Positions 12,773 through 25,327 of a stretch of 64,000 nucleotides of DNA are shown here, one piece after another. A program made the translations under genes and the position numbers. The notes under the pieces were generated by a model. It made no database searches. It saw only the letters and a program-made list of their open reading frames with translations, and was not told where the DNA came from. The DNA comes from Pristionchus mayeri (taxonomy: Eukaryota > Nematoda > Chromadorea > Rhabditida > Neodiplogasteridae), in NCBI GenBank assembly GCA_036245805.1, contig BTRK01000010.1, forward strand, positions 1-64,000, given 5' to 3'. Each line of letters starts with the position of its first letter. Within the stretch, counting starts at the first letter, position 1.

Positions 12773-15700
12773 TCGGGGTTACGGGTAAACTTCGGGGATG
12801 GAGTAAACTTCGGGGATACGGGTAATCTTCGGTGATAGAGTAAACTTCGGGGATACGGGTAAACTTCGGGGATAGAGTAAACTTCGAGGTTACGGGTAAA
12901 CTTCGGGGATGGAGTAAACTTCGGGGATACGGGTAATCTTCGGTGATAGAGTAAACTTCGGGGATACGGGTAAACTTCGGGGATAGAGTAAACTTCGGGG
13001 ATACGGGTAAACTTTCGGGATAGAGTAAACTTCGGGGATACGGGTAAACTTCGGGGATAGAGTAAACTTCGGGATAGAATAAACTTCGGGGATACGGGTA
13101 AACTTCGGGGATAGAGTAAACTTCGGGGATACGGGTAAACTTCGGGGATAGAGTAAACTTCGGGGATACGGGTAAACTTCGGGGATAGAGTAAACTTCGG
13201 GGATACGGGTAAACTTCGGGGATAGAGTAAACTTCGGGGTTACGGGTAAACTTCGGGGATGGAGTAAACTTCGGGGATACGGGTAATCTTCGGTGATAGA
13301 GTAAACTTCGGGGATACGGGTAAACTTCGGGGATAGAGTAAACTTCGAGGTTACGGGTAAACTTCGGGGATGGAGTAAACTTCGGGGATACGGGTAATCT
13401 TCGGTGATAGAGTAAACTTCGGGGATACGGGTAAACTTCGGGGATAGAGTAAACTTCGGGGATACGGGTAAACTTTCGGGATAGAGTAAACTTCGGGGAT
13501 ACGGGTAAACTTCGGGGATAGAGTAAACTTCGGGGATACGGGTAAACTTCGGGGATAGAGTAAACTTCGGGGATACGGGTAAACTTCGGGGATAGAGTAA
13601 ACTTCGGGGATACGGGTAAACTTTCGGGATAGAGTAAACTTCGGGGATACGGGTAAACTTCGGGGATAGAGTAAACTTCGGGGATAGAATAAACTTCGGG
13701 GATACGGGTAAACTTCGGGGATAGAGTAAACTTCGGGATACGGGTAAACTTCGGGGATAGAGTAAACTTCGGGGATACGGGTAAACTTCGGGGATATAGT
13801 ACACTTCGGGGATACGGGTAAACTTCGGGGATACGGGTAAACTTTCGGGATAGAGTAAACTTCGGGGATACGGGTAAACTTCGGGGATAGAGTAAACTTC
13901 GGGGATAGAGTAAACTTCGGGGATACGGGTAAACTTCGGGGATAGAGTAAACTTCGGGGATAGAGTAAACTTCGGGGATACGGATAAACTTCGGGGATAG
14001 AGTAAACTTCGGGGTTACGGGTAAACTTCGGGGATAGAGTAAACTTCGGGGATACGGGTAAACTTCGGGGATAGAGTAAACTTCGGGGATACGGGTAAAC
14101 TTCGGGGATAGAGTAAACTTCGGGGATACGGGTAAACTTCGGGGATAGAGTAAACTTCGGGGTTACGGGTAAACTTCGGGGATGGAGTAAACTTCGGGGA
14201 TACGGGTAATCTTCGGTGATAGAGTAAACTTCGGGGATACGGGTAAACTTCGGGGATAGAGTAAACTTCGAGGTTACGGGTAAACTTCGGGGATGGAGTA
14301 AACTTCGGGGATACGGGTAATCTTCGGTGATAGAGTAAACTTCGGGGATACGGGTAAACTTCGGGGATAGAGTAAACTTCGGGGATACGGGTAAACTTTC
14401 GGGATAGAGTAAACTTCGGGGATACGGGTAAACTTCGGGGATAGAGTAAACTTCGGGGATACGGGTAAACTTCGGGGATAGAGTAAACTTCGGGGATACG
14501 GGTAAACTTCGGGGATAGAGTAAACTTCGGGGATACGGGTAAACTTTCGGGATAGAGTAAACTTCGGGGATACGGGTAAACTTCGGGGATAGAGTAAACT
14601 TCGGGGATAGAATAAACTTCGGGGATACGGGTAAACTTCGGGGATAGAGTAAACTTCGGGGATACGGGTAAACTTCGGGGATAGAGTAAACTTCGGGGAT
14701 ACGGGTAAACTTCGGGGATATAGTACACTTCGGGGATACGGGTAAACTTCGGGGATACGGGTAAACTTTCGGGATAGAGTAAACTTCGGGGATACGGGTA
14801 AACTTCGGGGATAGAGTAAACTTCGGGGATAGAGTAAACTTCGGGGATACGGGTAAACTTCGGGGATAGAGTAAACTTCGGGGATAGAGTAAACTTCGGG
14901 GATACGGATAAACTTCGGGGATAGAGTAAACTTCGGGGTTACGGGTAAACTTCGGGGATGGAGTAAACTTCGGGGATACGGGTAATCTTCGGTGATAGAG
15001 TAAACTTCGGGGATACGGGTAAACTTCGGGGATAGAGTAAACTTCGGGGTTACGGGTAAACTTCGGGGATGGAGTAAACTTCGGGGATACGGGTAATCTT
15101 CGGTGATAGAGTAAACTTCGGGGATACGGGTAAACTTCGGGGATACGGGTAATCTTCGGTGATAGAGTAACTTCGGGGATACGGGTAAACTTCGGGGATA
15201 GAGTAAACTTCGGGGATACGGGTAAACTTCGGGGATAGAGTAAACTTCGGGGATACGGGTAAACTTTCGGGATAGAGTAAACTTCGGGGATACGGGTAAA
15301 CTTCGGGGATAGAGTAAACTTCGGGGATAGAATAAACTTCGGGGATACGGGTAAACTTCGGGGATAGAGTAAACTTCGGGGATACGGGTAAACTTCGGGG
15401 ATAGAGTAAACTTCGGAGATACGGGTAAACTTTCGCGATAGAGTAAACTTCGGGGATACGGGTAAACTTCGGGGATAGAGTAAACTTCGAGGTTACGGGT
15501 AAACTTCGGGGATGGAGTAAACTTCGGGGATACGGGTAATCTTCGGTGATAGAGTAAACTTCGGGGATACGGGTAAACTTCGGGGATAGAGTAAACTTCG
15601 GGGATACGGGTAAACTTCGGGGATAGAGTAAACTTCGGGGATACGGGTAAACTTCGGGGATACGGGTAAACTTCGGGGATAGAGTAAACTTCGGGGATAG

Positions 15701-17239
15701 AGTAAACTTCGGGGATACGGGTAAACTTCGGTGATAGAGTAAACTTCGGGGATACGGGTAAACTTCGGGGATAGAGTAAACTTCGGGGATACGGGTAAAC
15801 TTCGGGGATAGAGTAAACTTCGGGGATACGGGTAAACTTTCGGGATAGAGTAAACTTCGGGGATACGGGTAAACTTCGGGGTTAGAGTAAACTTCGGGGA
15901 TAGAGTAAACTTCGGGGATAGAGTAAACTTCGGGGATACGGATAAACTTCGGGGATAGAGTAAACTTCGGGGATAGAGTAAACTTCGGGGACACGGGTAA
16001 ACTTTCGGGATAGAGTAAACTTCGGGGATAGAGTAAACTTCGGGGATACGGGTAAACTTTCGGGATAGAGTAAACTTCGGGGATACGGGTAAACTTCGGG
16101 GATAGAGTAAACTTCGGGGATAGAATAAACTTCGGGGATACGGGTAAACTTCGGGGATAGAGTAAACTTCGGGGATACGGGTAAACTTCGGGGATAGAGT
16201 AAACTTCGGGGATACGGGTAAACTTCGGGGATAGAGTAAACTTCGGGGATACGGGTAAACTTCGGGGATAGAGTAAACTTCGGGGATACGGGTAAACTTT
16301 CGGGATAGAGTAAACTTCGGGGATACGGGTAAACTTCGGGGATAGAGTAAACTTCGGGGATACGGGTAAACTTCGGGGATATAGTACACTTCGGGGATAC
16401 GGGTAAACTTCGGGGATACGGGTAAACTTCGGGGATAGAGTAAACTTCGGGGATACGGGTAAACTTCGGGGATATAGTACACTTCGGGGATACGGGTAAA
16501 CTTCGGGGATACGGGTAAACTTCGGGGATAGAGTAAACTTCGGGGATACGGGTAAACTTCGGGGATAGAGTAAACTTCGGGGATACGGGTAAACTTTCGG
16601 GATAGAGTAAACTTCGGGGATACGGGTAAACTTCGGGGTTAGAGTAAACTTCGGGGATAGAGTAAACTTCGGGGATAGAGTAAACTTCGGGGATACGGAT
16701 AAACTTCGGGGATAGAGTAAACTTCGGGGATAGAGTAAACTTCGGGGACACGGGTAAACTTTCGGGATAGAGTAAACTTCGGGGATAGAGTAAACTTCGG
16801 GGATACGGGTAAACTTTCGGGATAGAGTAAACTTCGGGGATACGGGTAAACTTCGGGGATAGAGTAAACTTCGGGGATAGAATAAACTTCGGGGATACGG
16901 GTAAACTTCGGGGATAGAGTAAACTTCGGGGATACGGGTAAACTTCGGGGATAGAGTAAACTTCGGGGATACGGGTAAACTTCGGGGATAGAGTAAACTT
17001 CGGGGATACGGGTAAACTTCGGGGATAGAGTAAACTTCGGGGATACGGGTAAACTTTCGGGATAGAGTAAACTTCGGGATACGGGTAAACTTCGGGGATA
17101 GAGTAAACTTCGGGGATACGGGTAAACTTCGGGGATATAGTACACTTCGGGGATACGGGTAAACTTCGGGGATACGGGTAAACTTCGGGGATAGAGTAAA
17201 CTTCGGGGATACGGGTAAACTTTCGGGATAGAGTAAACT

Positions 17240-17797
17240 TCGGGGATACGGGTAAACTTCGGGGATAGAGTAAACTTCGGGGATACGGGTAAACTTCGGG
17301 GATATAGTACACTTCGGGGATACGGGTAAACTTCGGGGATACGGGTAAACTTCGGGGATAGAGTAAACTTCGGGATACGGGTAAACTTTGGGGATAGAGT
17401 AAACTTCGGGGATACGGGTAAACTTTGGGGATAGAGTAAACTTCGGGGATAGAGTAAACTTCGGGGATAAAGTAAACTTCGGGGATAGAGTAAACTTCGG
17501 GGATACGGATAAACTTCGGGGATAGAGTAAACTTCGGGGATAGAGTAAACTTCGGGGACACGGGTAAACTTCGGGGATAGAGTAAACTTCGGAGATACGG
17601 GTAAACTTTCGGGATAGAGTAAACTTCGGGGATACGGGTAAACTTCGGGGATAGAGTAAACTTCGGGGATACGGGTAAACTTCGGGGATAGAGTAAACTT
17701 CGGGGATACGGGTAAACTTCGGGGATAGAATAAACTTCGGGGATACGGGTAAACTTCGGGGATAAAGTAAACTTCGGGGATAGAGTAAACTTCGGGG
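17240..17797. repeat. Dispersed duplicate of 22,140-22,697
   Basis: The block from ggatatagtacac (17,302) through two actttggggatag units, gataaagtaaac, gggacacggg, cggagatacgg and a second gataaagtaaac recurs at an offset of about 4,900 bp (ggatatagtacac near 22,203). The match ends where the right copy changes to gggaatacgg near 22,693. The right copy has one extra dimer near its left end. This block links domain B to domain C. Confidence 0.7.
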
Positions 17798-20700
17798 ATA
17801 CGGGTAAACTTTCGGGATAGAGTAAACTTCGGGGATACGGGTAAACTTCGGGGATAGAGTAAACTTCGGGGATACGGGTAAACTTCGGGGATATAGTACA
17901 CTTCGGGGATACGGGTAAACTTCGGGGATACGGGTAAACTTCGGGGATAGAGTAAACTTCGGGGATACGGGTAAACTTCGGGGATATAGTACACTTCGGG
18001 GATACGGGTAAACTTCGGGGATACGGGTAAACTTCGGGGATAGAGTAAACTTCGGGGATACGGGTAAACTTCGGGGATAGAGTAAACTTCGGGGATACGG
18101 GTAAACTTTCGGGATAGAGTAAACTTCGGGGATACGGGTAAACTTCGGGGTTAGAGTAAACTTCGGGGATAGAGTAAACTTCGGGGATAGAGTAAACTTC
18201 GGGGATACGGATAAACTTCGGGGATAGAGTAAACTTCGGGGATAGAGTAAACTTCGGGGACACGGGTAAACTTTCGGGATAGAGTAAACTTCGGGGATAG
18301 AGTAAACTTCGGGGATACGGGTAAACTTTCGGGATAGAGTAAACTTCGGGGATACGGGTAAACTTCGGGGATAGAGTAAACTTCGGGGATAGAATAAACT
18401 TCGGGGATACGGGTAAACTTCGGGGATAGAGTAAACTTCGGGGATACGGGTAAACTTCGGGGATAGAGTAAACTTCGGGGATACGGGTAAACTTCGGGGA
18501 TAGAGTAAACTTCGGGGATACGGGTAAACTTTCGGGATAGAGTAAACTTCGGGGATACGGGTAAACTTCGGGGTTAGAGTAAACTTCGGGGATAGAGTAA
18601 ACTTCGGGGATAGAGTAAACTTCGGGGATACGGATAAACTTCGGGGATAGAGTAAACTTCGGGGATAGAGTAAACTTCGGGGACACGGGTAAACTTTCGG
18701 GATAGAGTAAACTTCGGGGATAGAGTAAACTTCGGGGATACGGGTAAACTTTCGGGATAGAGTAAACTTCGGGGATACGGGTAAACTTCGGGGATAGAGT
18801 AAACTTCGGGGATAGAATAAACTTCGGGGATACGGGTAAACTTCGGGGATAGAGTAAACTTCGGGGATACGGGTAAACTTCGGGGATAGAGTAAACTTCG
18901 GGGATACGGGTAAACTTCGGGGATAGAGTAAACTTCGGGGATACGGGTAAACTTCGGGGATAGAGTAAACTTCGGGGATACGGGTAAACTTTCGGGATAG
19001 AGTAAACTTCGGGGATACGGGTAAACTTCGGGGATAGAGTAAACTTCGGGGATACGGGTAAACTTCGGGGATAGAATAAACTTCGGGGATACGGGTAAAC
19101 TTCGGGGATAAAGTAAACTTCGGGGATAGAGTAAACTTCGGGATACGGGTAAACTTTCGGGATAGAGTAAACTTCGGGGATACGGGTAAACTTCGGGGAT
19201 AGAGTAAACTTCGGGGATACGGGTAAACTTCGGGGATATAGTACACTTCGGGGATACGGGTAAACTTCGGGATACGGGTAAACTTCGGGGATAGAGTAAA
19301 CTTCGGGGATACGGGTAAACTTCGGGGATATAGTACACTTCGGGGATACGGGTAAACTTCGGGGATACGGGTAAACTTCGGGGATAGAGTAAACTTCGGG
19401 GATACGGGTAAACTTCGGGGATAGAGTAAACTTCGGGGATACGGGTAAACTTTCGGGATAGAGTAAACTTCGGGGATACGGGTAAACTTCGGGGTTAGAG
19501 TAAACTTCGGGGATAGAGTAAACTTCGGGGATAGAGTAAACTTCGGGGATACGGATAAACTTCGGGGATAGAGTAAACTTCGGGGATAGAGTAAACTTCG
19601 GGGACACGGGTAAACTTTCGGGATAGAGTAAACTTCGGGGATAGAGTAAACTTCGGGGATACGGGTAAACTTCGGGGATAGAGTAAACTTCGGGGATACG
19701 GGTAAACTTCGGGGATAGAATAAACTTCGGGGATACGGGTAAACTTCGGGGATAAAGTAAACTTCGGGGATAGAGTAAACTTCGGGGATACGGGTAAACT
19801 TTCGGGATAGAGTAAACTTCGGGGATACGGGTAAACTTCGGGGATAGAGTAAACTTCGGGGATACGGGTAAACTTCGGGGATATAGTACACTTCGGGGAT
19901 ACGGGTAAACTTCGGGGATACGGGTAAACTTCGGGGATAGAGTAAACTTCGGGGATACGGGTAAACTTCGGGGATATAGTACACTTCGGGATACGGGTAA
20001 ACTTCGGGGATACGGGTAAACTTCGGGGATAGAGTAAACTTCGGGGATACGGGTAAACTTCGGGGATAGAGTAAACTTCGGGGATACGGGTAAACTTTCG
20101 GGATAGAGTAAACTTCGGGGATACGGGTAAACTTCGGGGTTAGAGTAAACTTCGGGGATAGAGTAAACTTCGGGGATAGAGTAAACTTCGGGGATACGGA
20201 TAAACTTCGGGGATAGAGTAAACTTCGGGGATAGAGTAAACTTCGGGGACACGGGTAAACTTTCGGGATAGAGTAAACTTCGGGGATAGAGTAAACTTCG
20301 GGGATACGGGTAAACTTTCGGGATAGAGTAAACTTCGGGGATACGGGTAAACTTCGGGGATAGAGTAAACTTCGGGGATAGAATAAACTTCGGGGATACG
20401 GGTAAACTTCGGGGATAGAGTAAACTTCGGGGATACGGGTAAACTTCGGGGATAGAGTAAACTTCGGGGATACGGGTAAACTTCGGGGATAGAGTAAACT
20501 TCGGGGATACGGGTAAACTTTCGGGATAGAGTAAACTTCGGGGATACGGGTAAACTTCGGGGTTAGAGTAAACTTCGGGGATAGAGTAAACTTCGGGGAT
20601 AGAGTAAACTTCGGGGATACGGATAAACTTCGGGGATAGAGTAAACTTCGGGGATAGAGTAAACTTCGGGGACACGGGTAAACTTTCGGGATAGAGTAAA

Positions 20701-21660
20701 CTTCGGGGATAGAGTAAACTTCGGGGATACGGGTAAACTTTCGGGATAGAGTAAACTTCGGGGATACGGGTAAACTTCGGGGATAGAGTAAACTTCGGGG
20801 ATAGAATAAACTTCGGGGATACGGGTAAACTTCGGGGATAGAGTAAACTTCGGGGATACGGGTAAACTTCGGGGATAGAGTAAACTTCGGGGATACGGGT
20901 AAACTTCGGGGATAGAGTAAACTTCGGGGATACGGGTAAACTTCGGGGATAGAGTAAACTTCGGGGATACGGGTAAACTTTCGGGATAGAGTAAACTTCG
21001 GGGATACGGGTAAACTTCGGGGATAGAGTAAACTTCGGGGATACGGGTAAACTTCGGGGATAGAATAAACTTCGGGGATACGGGTAAACTTCGGGGATAA
21101 AGTAAACTTCGGGGATAGAGTAAACTTCGGGGATACGGGTAAACTTTCGGGATAGAGTAAACTTCGGGGATACGGGTAAACTTCGGGGATAGAGTAAACT
21201 TCGGGGATACGGGTAAACTTCGGGGATATAGTACACTTCGGGGATACGGGTAAACTTCGGGGATACGGGTAAACTTCGGGGATAGAGTAAACTTCGGGGA
21301 TACGGGTAAACTTCGGGGATATAGTACACTTCGGGGATACGGGTAAACTTCGGGGATACGGGTAAACTTCGGGGATAGAGTAAACTTCGGGGATACGGGT
21401 AAACTTCGGGGATAGAGTAAACTTCGGGGATACGGGTAAACTTTCGGGATAGAGTAAACTTCGGGGATACGGGTAAACTTCGGGGTTAGAGTAAACTTCG
21501 GGGATAGAGTAAACTTCGGGGATAGAGTAAACTTCGGGGATACGGATAAACTTCGGGGATAGAGTAAACTTCGGGGATAGAGTAAACTTCGGGGACACGG
21601 GTAAACTTTCGGGATAGAGTAAACTTCGGGGATAGAGTAAACTTCGGGGATACGGGTAAA
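17640..21660. repeat. Tandem duplication with a period of about 1,990 bp in domain B
   Basis: Copies are about 17,640-19,670 and 19,630-21,660. Shared landmarks are gataaagtaaac (17,761/19,751), paired ggatatagtacac units (near 17,890/19,880 and 17,983/19,973) and gggttagag (18,151/20,140; 18,574/20,563; 19,495/21,486). The two-base drift at the last landmark is explained by two G-run contractions in the left copy (near 19,140 and 19,270). Confidence 0.8.
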
Positions 21661-23119
21661 CTTTCGGGATAGAGTAAACTTCGGGGATACGGGTAAACTT
21701 CGGGGATAGAGTAAACTTCGGGGATAGAATAAACTTCGGGGATACGGGTAAACTTCGGGGATAGAGTAAACTTCGGGGATACGGGTAAACTTCGGGGATA
21801 GAGTAAACTTCGGGGATACGGGTAAACTTCGGGGATAGAGTAAACTTCGGGGATACGGGTAAACTTTCGGGATAGAGTAAACTTCGGGGATACGGGTAAA
21901 CTTCGGGTTAGAGTAAACTTCGGGGATAGAGTAAACTTCGGGGATAGAGTAAACTTCGGGGATACGGATAAACTTCGGGGATAGAGTAAACTTCGGGGAT
22001 AGAGTAAACTTCGGGGACACGGGTAAACTTTCGGGATAGAGTAAACTTCGGGGATAGAGTAAACTTCGGGGATACGGGTAAACTTTCGGGATAGAGTAAA
22101 CTTCGGGGATACGGGTAAACTTCGGGGATAGAGTAAACTTCGGGGATACGGGTAAACTTCGGGGATAGAGTAAACTTCGGGGATACGGGTAAACTTCGGG
22201 GATATAGTACACTTCGGGGATACGGGTAAACTTCGGGGATACGGGTAAACTTCGGGGATAGAGTAAACTTCGGGATACGGGTAAACTTTGGGGATAGAGT
22301 AAACTTCGGGGATACGGGTAAACTTTGGGGATAGAGTAAACTTCGGGGATAGAGTAAACTTCGGGGATAAAGTAAACTTCGGGGATAGAGTAAACTTCGG
22401 GGATACGGATAAACTTCGGGGATAGAGTAAACTTCGGGGATAGAGTAAACTTCGGGGACACGGGTAAACTTCGGGGATAGAGTAAACTTCGGAGATACGG
22501 GTAAACTTTCGGGATAGAGTAAACTTCGGGGATACGGGTAAACTTCGGGGATAGAGTAAACTTCGGGGATACGGGTAAACTTCGGGGATAGAGTAAACTT
22601 CGGGGATACGGGTAAACTTCGGGGATAGAATAAACTTCGGGGATACGGGTAAACTTCGGGGATAAAGTAAACTTCGGGGATAGAGTAAACTTCGGGAATA
22701 CGGGTAAACTTCGGGGATAGAATAAACTTCGGGGTTCCGGGAAAATTTCGGGGATAGAGTAAACTTCGGGGATACGGGTAAACTTCGGGGATAGAGTAAA
22801 CTTCGGGGATACGGGTAAAATTTCGGGATAGAGTAAACTTCGGGGATACGGGTAAACTTCGGGGATAGAGTAAACTTCGGGATACGGGTAAACTTTGGGG
22901 ATAGAGTAAACTTCGGGGATACGGGTAAACTTTGGGGATAGAGTAAACTTCGGGGATAGAGTAAACTTCGGGGATAAAGTAAACTTCGGGGATAGAGTAA
23001 ACTTCGGGGATACGGATAAACTTCGGGGATAGAGTAAACTTCGGGGATAGAGTAAACTTCGGGGACACGGGTAAACTTCGGGGATAGAGTAAACTTCGGA
23101 GATACGGGTAAACTTTCGG

Positions 23120-25327
23120 GATAGAGTAAACTTCGGGGATACGGGTAAACTTCGGGGATAGAGTAAACTTCGGGGATACGGGTAAACTTCGGGGATAGAG
23201 TAAACTTCGGGGATACGGGTAAACTTCGGGGATAGAATAAACTTCGGGGATACGGGTAAACTTCGGGGATAAAGTAAACTTCGGGGATAGAGTAAACTTC
23301 GGGAATACGGGTAAACTTCGGGGATAGAATAAACTTCGGGGTTCCGGGTAAATTTCGGGGATAGAGTAAACTTCGGGGATACGGGTAAACTTCGGGGATA
23401 GAGTAAACTTCGGGGATACGGGTAAAATTTCGGGATAGAGTAAACTTCGGGGATACGGGTAAACTTCGGGGATAGAGTAAACTTCGGGGATACGGGTAAA
23501 TTTCGGGGATAGAGTAAACTTCGGGGATACGGGTAAACTTCGGGGATAGAGTAAACTTCGGAGATACGGGTAAACTTTCGGGATAGAGTAAACTTCGGGG
23601 ATACGGGTAAACTTCGGGGATAGAGTAAACTTCGGGGTTACGGGTAAACTTCGGGGATGGAGTAAACTTCGGGGATACGGGTAAACTTTCGGGATAGAGT
23701 AAACTTCGGGGATACGGGTAAACTTCGGGGATAGAGTAAACTTCGGGGATACGGGTAAACTTCGGGGATATAGTACACTTCGGGGATACGGGTAAACTTC
23801 GGGGATACGGGTAAACTTCGGGGATAGAGTAAACTTCGGGGATACGGGTAAACTTTGGGGATAGAGTAAACTTCGGGGATACGGGTAAACTTTGGGGATA
23901 GAGTAAACTACGGGGATAGAGTAAACTTCGGGGATAGAGTAAACTTCGGGGATACGGATAAACTTCGGGGATAGAGTAAACTTCGGGGATAGAGTAAACT
24001 TCGGGGACACGGGTAAACTTCGGGGATAGAGTAAACTTCGGAGATACGGGTAAACTTTCGGGATAGAGTAAACTTCGGGGATACGGGTAAACTTCGGGGA
24101 TAGAGTAAACTTCGGGGATACGGGTAAACTTCGGGGATAGAGTAAACTTCGGGGTTACGGGTAAACTTCGGGGATGGAGTAAACTTCGGGGATACGGGTA
24201 ATCTTCGGTGATAGAGTAAACTTCGGGGATACGGGTAAACTTCGGGGATAGAGTAAACTTCGGGGATACGGGTAAACTTCGGGGATAGAGTAAACTTCGG
24301 GGATACGGGTAAACTTCGGGGATAGAATAAACTTCGGGGATACGGGTAAACTTCGGGGATAAAGTAAACTTCGGGGATAGAGTAAACTTCGGGAATACGG
24401 GTAAACTTCGGGGATAGAATAAACTTCGGGGTTCCGGGTAAATTTCGGGGATAGAGTAAACTTCGGGGATACGGGTAAACTTCGGGGATAGAGTAAACTT
24501 CGGGGATACGGGTAAAATTTCGGGATAGAGTAAACTTCGGGGATACGGGTAAACTTCGGGGATAGAGTAAACTTCGGGGATACGGGTAAATTTCGGGGAT
24601 AGAGTAAACTTCGGGGATACGGGTAAACTTCGGGGATAGAGTAAACTTCGGAGATACGGGTAAACTTTCGGGATAGAGTAAACTTCGGGGATACGGGTAA
24701 ACTTCGGGGATAGAGTAAACTTCGGGGTTACGGGTAAACTTCGGGGATGGAGTAAACTTCGGGGATACGGGTAAACTTTCGGGATAGAGTAAACTTCGGG
24801 GATACGGGTAAACTTCGGGGATAGAGTAAACTTCGGGGATACGGGTAAACTTCGGGGATATAGTACACTTCGGGGATACGGGTAAACTTCGGGGATACGG
24901 GTAAACTTCGGGGATAGAGTAAACTTCGGGGATACGGGTAAACTTTGGGGATAGAGTAAACTTCGGGGATACGGGTAAACTTTGGGGATAGAGTAAACTA
25001 CGGGGATAGAGTAAACTTCGGGGATAGAGTAAACTTCGGGGATACGGATAAACTTCGGGGATAGAGTAAACTTCGGGGATAGAGTAAACTTCGGGGACAC
25101 GGGTAAACTTCGGGGATAGAGTAAACTTCGGAGATACGGGTAAACTTTCGGGATAGAGTAAACTTCGGGGATACGGGTAAACTTCGGGGATAGAGTAAAC
25201 TTCGGGGATACGGGTAAACTTCGGGGATAGAGTAAACTTCGGGGTTACGGGTAAACTTCGGGGATGGAGTAAACTTCGGGGATACGGGTAATCTTCGGTG
25301 ATAGAGTAAACTTCGGGGATACGGGTA
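23120..25327. repeat. Tandem duplication with a 1,090-bp period in domain C
   Basis: Copies are 23,120-24,237 and 24,210-25,327. Landmarks at a constant 1,090-bp offset are gataaagtaaac (23,271/24,361), gatagaat before ttccggg (23,323/24,413), ggatggag (23,656/24,746) and aaactacgggg (about 23,910/25,000). The left break is tttcgggatag against taatcttcggtgatag. Related copies of the unit lie at about 30.24-31.35 kb and 37.15-38.3 kb. Confidence 0.82.

Larger units (their letters stand above)
1..15860 (+). repeat. Satellite domain A
   Basis: This domain is mostly strict 18/19 alternation. Its recurring variants are gtaatcttcggtgatagag, gggttacggg followed closely by ggatggag, tttcgggatagag, cggagatacgg, ggatatagtacac and cggataaac. 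The ttccggg variant is rare here (near 2,961, 3,068, 8,747 and 8,861). I did not see gggacacggg or actttggggatag, which mark later domains. Four-G runs shortened to three are frequent (for example near 701, 1,046, 2,218, 3,545 and 7,014). The right edge is approximate: the last taatcttcggtgatag of the domain is near 15,538 and the first gggttagag is at 15,881. Confidence 0.75.
15861..22700 (+). repeat. Satellite domain B, marked by gggttagag and gggacacggg
   Basis: The variant gggttagag occurs nine times, with its TTA at 15,882, 16,639, 18,151, 18,574, 19,495, 20,140, 20,563, 21,486 and 21,908. I saw it nowhere else. It is followed by two plain 18-mers, a cggataaac unit, two more 18-mers and then gggacacggg. 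Spacings of about 423 bp recur (18,151 to 18,574; 20,140 to 20,563; 21,486 to 21,908), nested in a period of about 1.99 kb. The taatcttcggtgatag and ggatggag variants of domain A are absent. Variants actttggggatag and gataaagtaaac first appear here (near 17,387 and 17,463). The right edge is approximate, near the first gggaatacgg at about 22,693. Confidence 0.72.
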
